Shown here: one piece after another, positions 1 through 7,249 of the stretch | Layout: every line of letters begins with the position of its first letter | Position numbering within the stretch: the first letter of the stretch is position 1 | Origin: Sphingobacteriales bacterium | GTDB taxonomy: Bacteria; Bacteroidota; Bacteroidia; Chitinophagales; Chitinophagaceae | Assembly (NCBI GenBank): GCA_024640385.1 | Contig: JAHEFC010000176.1 | Coordinates: 1-8,088 of the forward strand | Direction of reading: 5' to 3' | Length of the DNA: 8,088 nt | Notes under the pieces: generated by a model | Seen by the model: only the letters and a program-made list of their open reading frames with translations | Told to the model about the DNA's origin: nothing | Databases searched by the model: none | Translations under genes and position numbers: made by a program

Positions 1-470
1 AATACGGAGGCCTTGAAGATGTTTCTCCCGATAATAAAAATCTTGTGTTTGAGATCGCCACCAATTTTCCTTTGCAGTTGCAACGCGAAAAAGGCGACCC
101 TGTGATGCGCCCTGGATTGATCATTGACTGGAACGACCATTCATTCTATTGCAGTGGGACAGTGCCCCAGGGTTCAAAGATCCGGTTCTCCCTGCCGCCA
201 GACTTTGATGTGATGGAGCGGGTGATCAATGATGCAAAGGACCTGCAGGCCACCGAAATGCCCGAAGCAGATGCCCTGGTCATTTTCAGTTGTGCCGGCA
301 GAATAATTGCGCTGGGGCCACTGATGAATATGGAAATTGAGGGAGTAAAAAATATCTGGAATGTACCCCTGGCGGGGATGTTCTCCAATGCCGAACTCGG
401 CAAGGCCATGGGCGGGAACCTGGAATTGCACAACCTGACAACCTGTTGTGTGGCCTTAAAAGAAAAATAA
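1..470 (+). CDS. FIST C-terminal domain protein (5' partial)
   Basis: This is the C-terminal 155 residues of a protein read from position 3; the frame is open to the left edge, so the true start is outside the window and the in-frame GTG at 45 is not a start. The tail matches the FIST_C pattern: a hydrophobic strand ADALVIFSCAGR, then PLAGMFSNAELGKAMGG, then the terminal LHNLTTCCVAL (family form: G-F-x-x-G/A-E-I/L ... LHN-x-T). FIST proteins are cytoplasmic sensory proteins (FIST_N plus FIST_C) proposed to bind small ligands and often encoded beside signal-transduction genes. The stop codon is one base upstream of the histidine kinase start, so the two are probably co-transcribed and perhaps translationally coupled. 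Seen: motifs and spacing. Known: family role. Inferred: that it feeds the neighbouring kinase. The missing N-terminus could carry further domains. Confidence 0.85.
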   Translation, partial: YGGLEDVSPDNKNLVFEIATNFPLQLQREKGDPVMRPGLIIDWNDHSFYCSGTVPQGSKIRFSLPPDFDVMERVINDAKDLQATEMPEADALVIFSCAGRIIALGPLMNMEIEGVKNIWNVPLAGMFSNAELGKAMGGNLELHNLTTCCVALKEK

Positions 471-471
471 C

Positions 472-3400
472 ATGAATCCATTTCTCTCCCGTATACAGGA
501 ACAGATATTGAACAGTCCCTTGATTGAAGCGGATAAGCAGGCTTTATTGAAGTCGCTTTCGGATGCCGACAAGCAATGGACCATTACTGATTTTAAACTT
601 GACCGTACGGAGAAAGTAAAGAAGACGACTGCGATACTGTTGGAAGAAACCATTGAGGAGCTGGAGAAGAAAAGGCAGGCCGTGGAAGCGCAGAACCGGG
701 AACTGGAAATTGAGAAGGCATTGGAAAAGGTAAGGGCCGTAGCGATGGGGATGAGTAAGCCGGACAACCTGGTGGATATCTGTGAAGTCCTGTTCAATGA
801 ATTCCGCAGCCTGGGTTTTGATGTATTGCGAAATGCCATGATCAATATTCATGATGATGAGCATTCCTCGTTTGTGAACTATGATTATTCTGATGAGATC
901 GGGAAAAGCATAACGCCGTTAGTATATAATATACACCCGGTGATTGAGAAGCAGATCCGCGAGATCAGGACTGCGGATGATGCATTTTCAGAGACGGTCT
1001 TTGCAGGGAAGGACCTGGAAGAATGGAAGAAGTTCAGGAAGGAAAGGGGAGAAAAAGATGATCCGCGTATTGATGATGTTGTTGGATTACATTATTATTT
1101 CTATTCCATTGGGAGTGGTTCGATAGGCATTTCCACTTTTGCCCCTATTGACAGCGAAAAGATGGCCTTACTGAAGCGTTTCCGTAATGTTTTCATGCTG
1201 GCGTATCAGCGGTATACTGATATTGCGCAGGCGGCGGCCCAGGCCAGGGAAGCCCAGATAGAAGCGGCATTGGAGAGGGTGAGGAGCAGAACGATGGCCA
1301 TGCATAAAACAGAAGAACTGCTCCCTGCAGCAGAACTTGTAGCCAAAGAGTTATCCGCACTTGGAGTTAATAGCATGAATGTTTCTTATGCTTTCGTAGA
1401 CAAAGATGAAAAATCTGCATCCTATTATAGCGTCAATCCGGTTGATGGGAAAGTGCTTCCTTTCCCGTTTAGTTTTCCGCAAACGCATACAGATGTTATG
1501 CGTTCCATACTGTCGAGTTGGAAAAAGCAGGAACCTTTTAATGTTTTAGAATTAGACGAAGAAGGCACGGTCAGGCATCAGACCTGGGTTGGTGAGCATA
1601 TTCATAAATTGATGATTGAAAATGGTATTCCATTTTCGGTGGAAGAATTTTTAAACATATCACCTAAAACTGCGGTGATCTATAGTTTCAATTTCGCCCA
1701 GGGCTATTTTTTCAACATCGGGGAAGATCGATTAACTGCTTCGCAGGAGGAAATGGTGTTGCGGTTTACCAAAGTGTTCGAAATGACCTACCGCAGGTTT
1801 TTAGATTTACAGAAAGCAGAGGCCCAGGCAAGAGAAGGTCAGATAGAAGCCGCACTGGAAAGGGTGAGAAGCAGGAGCATGGCGATGCATAAGAGTAGTG
1901 AACTGGGGGATGTTGCCGTAGTTCTATTTCAGCAGCTCAGGCAGCTTGGCGGGAGCCTTTGGGCAACAGGTGTAGGTTTATGCAAGGTGGATCGGGATGT
2001 GGATGAATTTTGGATGGCTACTGAAGGCGGTATGCAGAACGTGATGTTGATTCCTCATACAGAAGATTCCGTACACAGGGCAATGTTTGAAGGCTGGAAA
2101 AATGGGGATGGTATTATTTCTATAGCGAAAGGGGGAGATGATTTAAAGGCTCATTATGATTACATGTTGACGCTGCCCTCTGTAGGCCCCATGTTTGAAG
2201 CCATGGTGGCGTCAGGTTTTGATCTGCCTACAAGGCAAACATGGCATGCCGCCTATTTCTCATATGGATACCTGTTGATCATTACGTTGGAACCTTACGA
2301 AGAGAAATATATTTTCAAACGTTTCGCCAAAGTTTTCGAACAAGCCTATACCCGTTTCCTGGATCTCCAAAAAGCAGAGGCCCAGGCAAGAGAAGCAAAG
2401 ATTGAAGCGGCATTGGAACGTACCCGTACACAAAGTATGCTGATGCAGCATTCAAATGAGTTGGATAATACCCTACGGGTTTTCCACGAACAAATTCTTT
2501 TACTCGACATCGGTTCAGCATTTTCATTTTTATGGTTGCCTGATGAAGATAAAGACCGACATATTTTTTGGGCAGCATGGGCCGAAGATGTTCCAGCAGA
2601 TTCAATAGCAACAAAAGGTTCTGCTGTTTTTAAAAGTAAGGCTATCAATTATCCTCTCGATAGAAATGAGCCAGCAACGGCACAATGTCTTGTTGATTGG
2701 AAAGGCATAGAATCGGTTGTTTCCTATCATGTACCACCGGCCGGGGTTGAAAGTTATTTTGCAGCGTGGCAGGAATTGATTGCCGGTGTAGAACAGCTAA
2801 AACCGGAATATTTTTCTGATGGACTGTACTATGTAGAAGCCTTCATGAAATATGGCTGTTTTGGTGTAATGGTTACATCCGATTTAAGGGAAGATGAAAA
2901 GAATATTCTCGCGCGCTTTGCTATTGAATTTGAAAGAACCTATACCCGTTTCCTTGATCTGCAGAAGGCCGAAGCCCAGGCAAAAGAGGCACAGATTGAA
3001 GCTGCATTGGAAAGAGTCAGGAGCCGTTCAATGGCTATGCAAAAAAGTGAGGAGCTCAAAGAGGTGATCCAGGTTGTATTTGAACAATTCGGCCACTTAA
3101 ATATCAATATCGGGCATACCGGTTTTGTAATAGATTATAAGACCAGGGATGATTACGAAATTTGGGTAGCTGATCCGCTCGGGGTTCCCGCTAAGGTGAC
3201 TATTCCCTATTTTGATTCTGTGTACTATAATCGCTTTAATGAAGCGAAAGAGAAAGGTGAAGATTTCTTTGCCACCCTCCTGGATTTTGAAGAAAAGAAC
3301 AGATTTTATCAAAAGCTTCTTGAATATATCCCCGAACTACCTGAAGAATCAAAAGAGTTTTATTTCAGTTGCCCCGGCTTGGCCGTATCAACTGTATTGT

Positions 3401-6400
3401 TAGAGAATATTGGCCTTTATATCGAGAATTTTTCCGGTATTCCTTATTCGGAAGAAGATAATGCCACACTAATGCGTTTTGGGAAAGTGTTCCAGCAAAC
3501 CTATACCCGTTTTCTGGATCTCCAAAAAGCAGAAGAACAGGCAAGAGAATCTCAGATCCAGTTGGCTATGGAAAGGGTGAGGGCAAGGACGATGGCGATG
3601 CAACATAGCGATGAACTTCCTGAAGCAGCTCAATTACTGTTTCATCAAGTTGAGTCTTTGGGGATACCGTCATGGAGTACAGGGTACTGTATATGGGAGG
3701 AAGATAAAAACGCCGTAACTGCCTGGATGAGCTCGAAAGGGGTTCTTCTGCCTTCCTTCAGGGCACCACTTACAGAAGAAGCAACATTTATCCATATGCG
3801 TGAAGCCTGGGAAAGAGGGGAATCATTTTTTGTGGACGAGATCAGTGGCGAAGCGATTAAAACGCACTATGAGTATATGGCCACCCTTCCTTCCTTCGAT
3901 AAAATATTCAAGCCCGTTTTAGATTCCGGTTTCGAATTGCCCAGCTTCCAGATCAATCATATCGCCTATTTTTCACAGGGCTTCCTGTCGTTTATCACTT
4001 ACGAACGGATTCCACAAGCCCATGATATTTTCAAGCGCTTTGCAAAAGTTTTCGAACAGACCTATACCCGTTTTCTTGATCTCCAAAAAGCGGAAGCCCA
4101 GGCTCGCGAATCAAAGATCGAAGCTGCATTAGAAAAGGTTCGTTCGAGAACCATGGCTATGCAACGAAGCAGTGAATTGGCAGAAGTTGCCACTGTGCTG
4201 TTCCAGCAAGTGAAGGCGCTTGGTATTCCCCAATGGACATGTGGTTTCAATATCTGGGAAACAGGCGACAGGGAATTAATATTTTACCCCGGCAGTCCGG
4301 ATGGCGATATCCTCCCTCCATGTCGTGTTCCACTGACGGAAGATCCGGTTTTTATTTTGTTCGATGAATCCAGGCGAAGGGGTGACGAATTATGTGTTTA
4401 TGAAAGTGCAGGGGAAATACAGAAGGAACATTATCGGTATATGCTTTCCTTGCCGGGTGGGCTTGGAGATTTATTGCATAACCTCCTGGAAATGGGTGCA
4501 ACATTTCCCGATTTTCAGATCGATCATATTGCCAATTTTTCGCACGGCAATCTGCTCTTCATCACCTACGAACATTTCCCCGAAATGCATGACGTATTCA
4601 AGCGTTTCGCCAAAGTGTTTGATCAAACCTATACGAGGTTTCTTGATTTGCAAAGATCTGAAGCACAGGCCAGGGAGGCGCAGATCGAAGCAGCGTTGGA
4701 GAAGATCCGAAGCAGGACCATGGCCATGCAGCGAAGTGATGAATTAGGAGATGCTGCCTTATTATTGTTTCAGCAGGTTAAAATATTGGGGGGTAAATTA
4801 TTTGGTTGCGGGTTTAATATCTGGGATGAAGACAAAAAAGCAGCTACGGCATGGATGGCCGGGGAAGACCGAATACAACCACCTTTTAAAACCTCGAGCT
4901 CGGAAGATGTTTTCAAACGCATTTTTGAGGCAGAGCAGAAAGGAGAACGACTCTTTATAGAAGAAATGTACGGCGAGGTAAATCAAAGGCATTACAGGTA
5001 TATGTTGAGTATACCTGATTTCAGGAAAATTGTTGAGCATTTCAAATTCTCGATCCCTGAATTTCAGATCATCCATTGTGCGTTTTTCCCGCAGGGCTAC
5101 CTGATGTTCATCAGTTTTGAACCGGTTCCCGAAGCCCATGATCTATTCAAACGTTTTGCCAAAGTGTTTGAGCAGACTTATACCAGGTTCCTGGATCTGC
5201 AAAAAGCAGAAGCTCTGGCTAAAGAAGCCCTTAAGCAGGCTTCGCTGGACAGGGTTCGTGGGCAGGTGGCCAGTATGCGGTCCACCGAAGACCTGGAACA
5301 TATCATCCCCCTCCTATGGCACGAATTCGACATTCTTAAGATACCATTCATTCGTTGCGGTGTATTCATTATGAATGAGGAGGAATCTATAGTGAATGTT
5401 TTTCTTTCTTCACCTGATGGTAAGTCGCTGGGGTTATTGCATCTGCCTTTTGATACTGTTGGCGTAACACAAAATGCTGTTGAGCACTGGCGCAAGAAAA
5501 AGGTTTATAAAGAACACTGGAACAAGGAGGAGTTTACTGCATGGACGCAGACGCTGATTGCCGCGGGACAAGTACATGATGCCAGATCTTACCAGGGTGC
5601 GGCCTTGCCTCCTGAATCACTTTATCTTCACTTCATTCCTTTCAAACAGGGTATGCTCTATGTAGGCAGTGCGGAGCCTTTACATCATGAGCATATTGAT
5701 TTGATAAAAACACTGGCCAGTACATTTTCGATTGCCTATTCGCGGTATGAAGATTTCCGTTTGTTGGAAAATGCAAAGAACAGGATCGAAACAACGCTGG
5801 ATGAACTGAAAGCCACACAGTCCCAGTTGGTGCAGTCGGAAAAAATGGCCAGCTTGGGTGAACTGACCGCAGGTATTGCCCACGAGATCCAGAACCCGTT
5901 AAATTTTGTCAATAATTTTTCTGAGTTAAGTAACGAACTGATCGAAGAGATGGAGCAGGAAATGGCGAAGGGCAATAAAGAAGAAGTGGACAATATTATT
6001 GGGGACCTGCGCAGTAATCTTGAAAAGATCAATCAACATGGCAGGCGTGCTGATTCCATTGTAAAAGGCATGTTGCAGCATAGCAGGGTCAGCACGGGGG
6101 AAAAAGAGCCAACGGATATCAATGCGTTGGCAGATGAATACCTGCGACTGGCATATCATGGATTCCGGGCCAAGGATAAAAGTTTCAATGCCATTCTGGA
6201 AACGGATTTTGACCCATCTATAGGCAAGATTAAAGCGGTACCCCAGGAACTGGGCCGTGTACTCTTGAATTTATACAACAACGCGTTTTATGCAGTGAAT
6301 GAAAAAGCCAGGTACCCGGGCTTTGATCCCAAGGTTCGGTTATCTACAACCAAACATGGCAATACCATACTGATCGCAGTACAGGATAATGGCAAAGGGA

Positions 6401-6579
6401 TTCCGGAGAAAGTCAAAGAAAAGATCTTCCAGCCTTTCTTCACTACTAAACCTACCGGGCAGGGTACCGGGCTTGGACTTTCTCTGAGTTATGATATCGT
6501 AAAAGCGCATGGGGGAGAGTTTCGGGTAGACAGCACGGAAGGCGAGGGGACTTCATTTATTATCCAGTTACCCCTGTGA
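472..6579 (+). CDS. Giant soluble histidine kinase with nine tandem GAF-like modules
   Basis: The protein has 2035 residues and no hydrophobic stretch long enough for a membrane segment, so it is predicted to be cytoplasmic. Residues 1-79 are helical, with a coiled coil about 45-79. Nine modules start near residues 80, 263, 458, 644, 842, 1029, 1216, 1405 and 1588. Each begins with a helix of the ALERVRSRTMAMQ type, continues with a DELxxAAxLLFQQ-like helix and a mixed alpha/beta core, and ends FAKVFEQTYTRFLDLQKAEA. That order resembles GAF domains, but I assign the fold only by pattern. After a coiled coil (about 1764-1795) comes the HisKA H-box, LGELTAGIAHEIQNPL, with phospho-acceptor His1804. 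HATPase_c follows: N-box NLYNNA (1933-1938), G1 DNGKG (1972-1976), F-box FQPFFTTK (1986-1993) and G2 GQGTGLGL (1996-2003). All catalytic motifs are intact. E1805 and N1808 fit the ExxN phosphatase motif, so it may also dephosphorylate its partner. There is no receiver domain. The ATG at 472 follows the FIST stop by one base; only a weak purine-rich stretch precedes it. The ligands are unknown. Confidence 0.93.
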   Translation: MNPFLSRIQEQILNSPLIEADKQALLKSLSDADKQWTITDFKLDRTEKVKKTTAILLEETIEELEKKRQAVEAQNRELEIEKALEKVRAVAMGMSKPDNLVDICEVLFNEFRSLGFDVLRNAMINIHDDEHSSFVNYDYSDEIGKSITPLVYNIHPVIEKQIREIRTADDAFSETVFAGKDLEEWKKFRKERGEKDDPRIDDVVGLHYYFYSIGSGSIGISTFAPIDSEKMALLKRFRNVFMLAYQRYTDIAQAAAQAREAQIEAALERVRSRTMAMHKTEELLPAAELVAKELSALGVNSMNVSYAFVDKDEKSASYYSVNPVDGKVLPFPFSFPQTHTDVMRSILSSWKKQEPFNVLELDEEGTVRHQTWVGEHIHKLMIENGIPFSVEEFLNISPKTAVIYSFNFAQGYFFNIGEDRLTASQEEMVLRFTKVFEMTYRRFLDLQKAEAQAREGQIEAALERVRSRSMAMHKSSELGDVAVVLFQQLRQLGGSLWATGVGLCKVDRDVDEFWMATEGGMQNVMLIPHTEDSVHRAMFEGWKNGDGIISIAKGGDDLKAHYDYMLTLPSVGPMFEAMVASGFDLPTRQTWHAAYFSYGYLLIITLEPYEEKYIFKRFAKVFEQAYTRFLDLQKAEAQAREAKIEAALERTRTQSMLMQHSNELDNTLRVFHEQILLLDIGSAFSFLWLPDEDKDRHIFWAAWAEDVPADSIATKGSAVFKSKAINYPLDRNEPATAQCLVDWKGIESVVSYHVPPAGVESYFAAWQELIAGVEQLKPEYFSDGLYYVEAFMKYGCFGVMVTSDLREDEKNILARFAIEFERTYTRFLDLQKAEAQAKEAQIEAALERVRSRSMAMQKSEELKEVIQVVFEQFGHLNINIGHTGFVIDYKTRDDYEIWVADPLGVPAKVTIPYFDSVYYNRFNEAKEKGEDFFATLLDFEEKNRFYQKLLEYIPELPEESKEFYFSCPGLAVSTVLLENIGLYIENFSGIPYSEEDNATLMRFGKVFQQTYTRFLDLQKAEEQARESQIQLAMERVRARTMAMQHSDELPEAAQLLFHQVESLGIPSWSTGYCIWEEDKNAVTAWMSSKGVLLPSFRAPLTEEATFIHMREAWERGESFFVDEISGEAIKTHYEYMATLPSFDKIFKPVLDSGFELPSFQINHIAYFSQGFLSFITYERIPQAHDIFKRFAKVFEQTYTRFLDLQKAEAQARESKIEAALEKVRSRTMAMQRSSELAEVATVLFQQVKALGIPQWTCGFNIWETGDRELIFYPGSPDGDILPPCRVPLTEDPVFILFDESRRRGDELCVYESAGEIQKEHYRYMLSLPGGLGDLLHNLLEMGATFPDFQIDHIANFSHGNLLFITYEHFPEMHDVFKRFAKVFDQTYTRFLDLQRSEAQAREAQIEAALEKIRSRTMAMQRSDELGDAALLLFQQVKILGGKLFGCGFNIWDEDKKAATAWMAGEDRIQPPFKTSSSEDVFKRIFEAEQKGERLFIEEMYGEVNQRHYRYMLSIPDFRKIVEHFKFSIPEFQIIHCAFFPQGYLMFISFEPVPEAHDLFKRFAKVFEQTYTRFLDLQKAEALAKEALKQASLDRVRGQVASMRSTEDLEHIIPLLWHEFDILKIPFIRCGVFIMNEEESIVNVFLSSPDGKSLGLLHLPFDTVGVTQNAVEHWRKKKVYKEHWNKEEFTAWTQTLIAAGQVHDARSYQGAALPPESLYLHFIPFKQGMLYVGSAEPLHHEHIDLIKTLASTFSIAYSRYEDFRLLENAKNRIETTLDELKATQSQLVQSEKMASLGELTAGIAHEIQNPLNFVNNFSELSNELIEEMEQEMAKGNKEEVDNIIGDLRSNLEKINQHGRRADSIVKGMLQHSRVSTGEKEPTDINALADEYLRLAYHGFRAKDKSFNAILETDFDPSIGKIKAVPQELGRVLLNLYNNAFYAVNEKARYPGFDPKVRLSTTKHGNTILIAVQDNGKGIPEKVKEKIFQPFFTTKPTGQGTGLGLSLSYDIVKAHGGEFRVDSTEGEGTSFIIQLPL
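709..5779 (+). repeat. Array of nine diverged in-frame module repeats inside the kinase gene
   Basis: The repeats start at 709, 1258, 1843, 2401, 2995, 3556, 4117, 4684 and 5233; unit lengths are 549, 585, 558, 594, 561, 561, 567 and 549 bases, and the last runs to about 5779. All are multiples of three. The best conserved part is the junction: the end of one module (YTRFLDLQKAEAQARE) plus the start of the next (IEAALERVRSRTMAM). Modules 2 to 8 end with this connector. Module 1 ends with a degenerate form (RYTDIAQAAAQAREAQ), and module 9 replaces it with a different helix leading to the kinase. At DNA level the connectors at 2345-2394 and 3500-3549 match at 46 of 50 bases by my count, whereas the cores between them are strongly diverged. 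Modules 3, 6, 7 and 8 form a visibly related subgroup. This fits repeated tandem duplication followed by divergence of the cores. Confidence 0.9.
5821..6576 (+). other. HisKA + HATPase_c catalytic core of the giant kinase
   Basis: These are residues 1784-2035 of the kinase. The dimerisation and phosphotransfer helix carries His1804 followed by E-I-Q-N-P, and the sequence continues NFVNNFSEL, a form common in Bacteroidota and cyanobacterial kinases. An insert of acidic helix (about 1820-1845, ELIEEMEQEMAKGNKEE) lies between the two HisKA helices. The ATP-binding half has all boxes, including PFFTTKPTGQGTGLGLSLS, and ends eight residues after the G-E-G-T-S-F-I-I strand region, the usual end of HATPase_c. 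So the kinase is complete and not C-terminally truncated. The absence of a fused receiver domain means phosphotransfer must go to a separate regulator. Confidence 0.93.
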
Positions 6580-6611
6580 GTGTGTTAGCCGGTTAGTGTG
6601 TTAACCGGTTA
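6580..6611. repeat. Two-copy 16-base tandem repeat that can fold into a hairpin
   Basis: It directly follows the kinase stop codon. Copy 1 (6580-6595) is gtgtgttagccggtta and copy 2 (6596-6611) is gtgtgttaaccggtta; they differ at one base. Copy 2 contains the perfect 10-base palindrome taaccggtta (6602-6611). In RNA, 6586-6595 can pair with 6602-6611 (ten pairs including one G-U) around a gugugu loop. This could be a weak transcription terminator or an mRNA 3'-end stabiliser, but no U-tract follows; the nearest T-run is at 6646-6651. It could also be a repeat-derived intergenic element or a dimeric protein-binding site. The structure is seen; the function is not determined. Confidence 0.6.
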
Positions 6612-6670
6612 TTGCATTAGATAAATAAGTAAGTGGGGCCTCAGGTTTTTTGAACAACATGACATTCCTC

Positions 6671-6702
6671 ATTGTCTGCCGGGGAAAATTCCCATAGCTT
6701 TC
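6671..6702 (+). promoter_or_regulatory. Candidate Bacteroidota-type promoter before the DUF2953-like gene
   Basis: ATTG at 6671-6674 (three of four against TTTG), a 20-base spacer and TAGCTTTC at 6695-6702 (one mismatch to TAnnTTTG) fit the Bacteroidota sigma factor consensus. A start of transcription a few bases downstream would give a short leader to the ATG at 6727. The spacer also contains the inverted repeat gggaa-aa-ttccc (6682-6693), which could be an operator or chance. Both boxes are imperfect, so this is only a candidate. Confidence 0.3.
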
Positions 6703-6726
6703 GGCCCATTTTTAAAACGGCATCAT

Positions 6727-7233
6727 ATGTTCTGGCTATTCGGATTCCTGATGCTTGTTCTTCTACTTATCACTTGGTTGCTGCTGGCTACCCTGGAATT
6801 GAATGTGGACACCAGGATTCCCGTTGCAGAAATATGCTGGAAAACGATTGGGCGGGCCAGGATCTGGTATGAAAGGGACTGGTTTGTTCACTTTAGGATT
6901 TTATTTTTTTCAAAAAAATTAACGCTCTCAGAGCTGAAAAAAAATCCAGCTAAGCCGAAGAAAATCCCTGCTTCTGAAAATAGACCTTCGCGGTTTAAAC
7001 ATATGCCCGGCAGGATGCTGGATGTATTGAGGTCATTTAAGGTGACCGAATGCAGACTTGCCATAGATACGGGTGATTACACAACGAATGCCCGCCTATA
7101 TTTTTTGAATTATGCACCCTATTCAAGAGGCCATGTTATGATGAATTTCAATGATGAAAATTATTTGGTGCTGAAAGTCCGGAACCGGCCCTGGAAAATA
7201 ATTTATGCGTTTTTCCGAAGATCAATTGTTTAA
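6727..7233 (+). CDS. Membrane-anchored DUF2953-like (YtfI-like) protein
   Basis: The protein has 168 residues. Residues 2-22 are one strongly hydrophobic segment (FGFLMLVLLLITWLLL), predicted to be an N-terminal membrane anchor or uncleaved signal. A short strand-rich part (24-70) follows, then a Lys/Pro-rich linker (71-96), and a C-terminal part (97-168) with amphipathic strands: FKVTECRLAIDTGDYTTNAR and then NYLVLKVRNRPWKIIYAF. This order (anchor, variable linker, then an 'I-G-D-x-x-T/N-A' type motif) resembles DUF2953 proteins such as Bacillus YtfI, though this one is shorter. The strongest support is context: the next gene, 16 bases downstream, is GerW/YtfJ-like, and DUF2953 and YtfJ genes are neighbours in endospore formers. 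The ATG at 6727 is chosen because it keeps the whole anchor; no clear Shine-Dalgarno sequence precedes it. The gene is very likely real; the family assignment is tentative and the molecular function is unknown. Confidence 0.6.
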   Translation: MFWLFGFLMLVLLLITWLLLATLELNVDTRIPVAEICWKTIGRARIWYERDWFVHFRILFFSKKLTLSELKKNPAKPKKIPASENRPSRFKHMPGRMLDVLRSFKVTECRLAIDTGDYTTNARLYFLNYAPYSRGHVMMNFNDENYLVLKVRNRPWKIIYAFFRRSIV

Positions 7234-7249
7234 AAATAAAATTCAGGTT

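Noticed and set aside
45..47. GTG as start codon of the FIST gene
   Set aside because: The frame is open to the window edge and the residues before it read as normal protein; the FIST domain is also cut at its N-terminal side, so the gene begins upstream.
2315..2648. Antisense reading frames of 60-130 residues in the kinase gene, several at equivalent positions of repeated connectors
   Set aside because: They recur because the connector DNA recurs; their products share no recognisable domain and lack start signals.
4364..4747. A 127-residue + strand frame inside module 7 and the start of module 8
   Set aside because: It is a shifted reading of the intact kinase gene, with compositional features of a non-coding frame.
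709..5779. CRISPR-like or satellite interpretation of the regular repeats
   Set aside because: The period is about 550-590 bases, the frame is preserved, and the repeated units are protein modules; there are no short identical repeats with unique spacers.
6672..6872. A 66-residue + strand frame overlapping the DUF2953-like gene
   Set aside because: It lies out of frame with the hydrophobic anchor and operon context, and has no domain features.
7205..7249. Earlier ATG at 7205 for the GerW-like gene
   Set aside because: It overlaps the upstream gene by 29 bases and adds 15 residues with no family resemblance; the GerW-like homology begins near the ATG at 7250.
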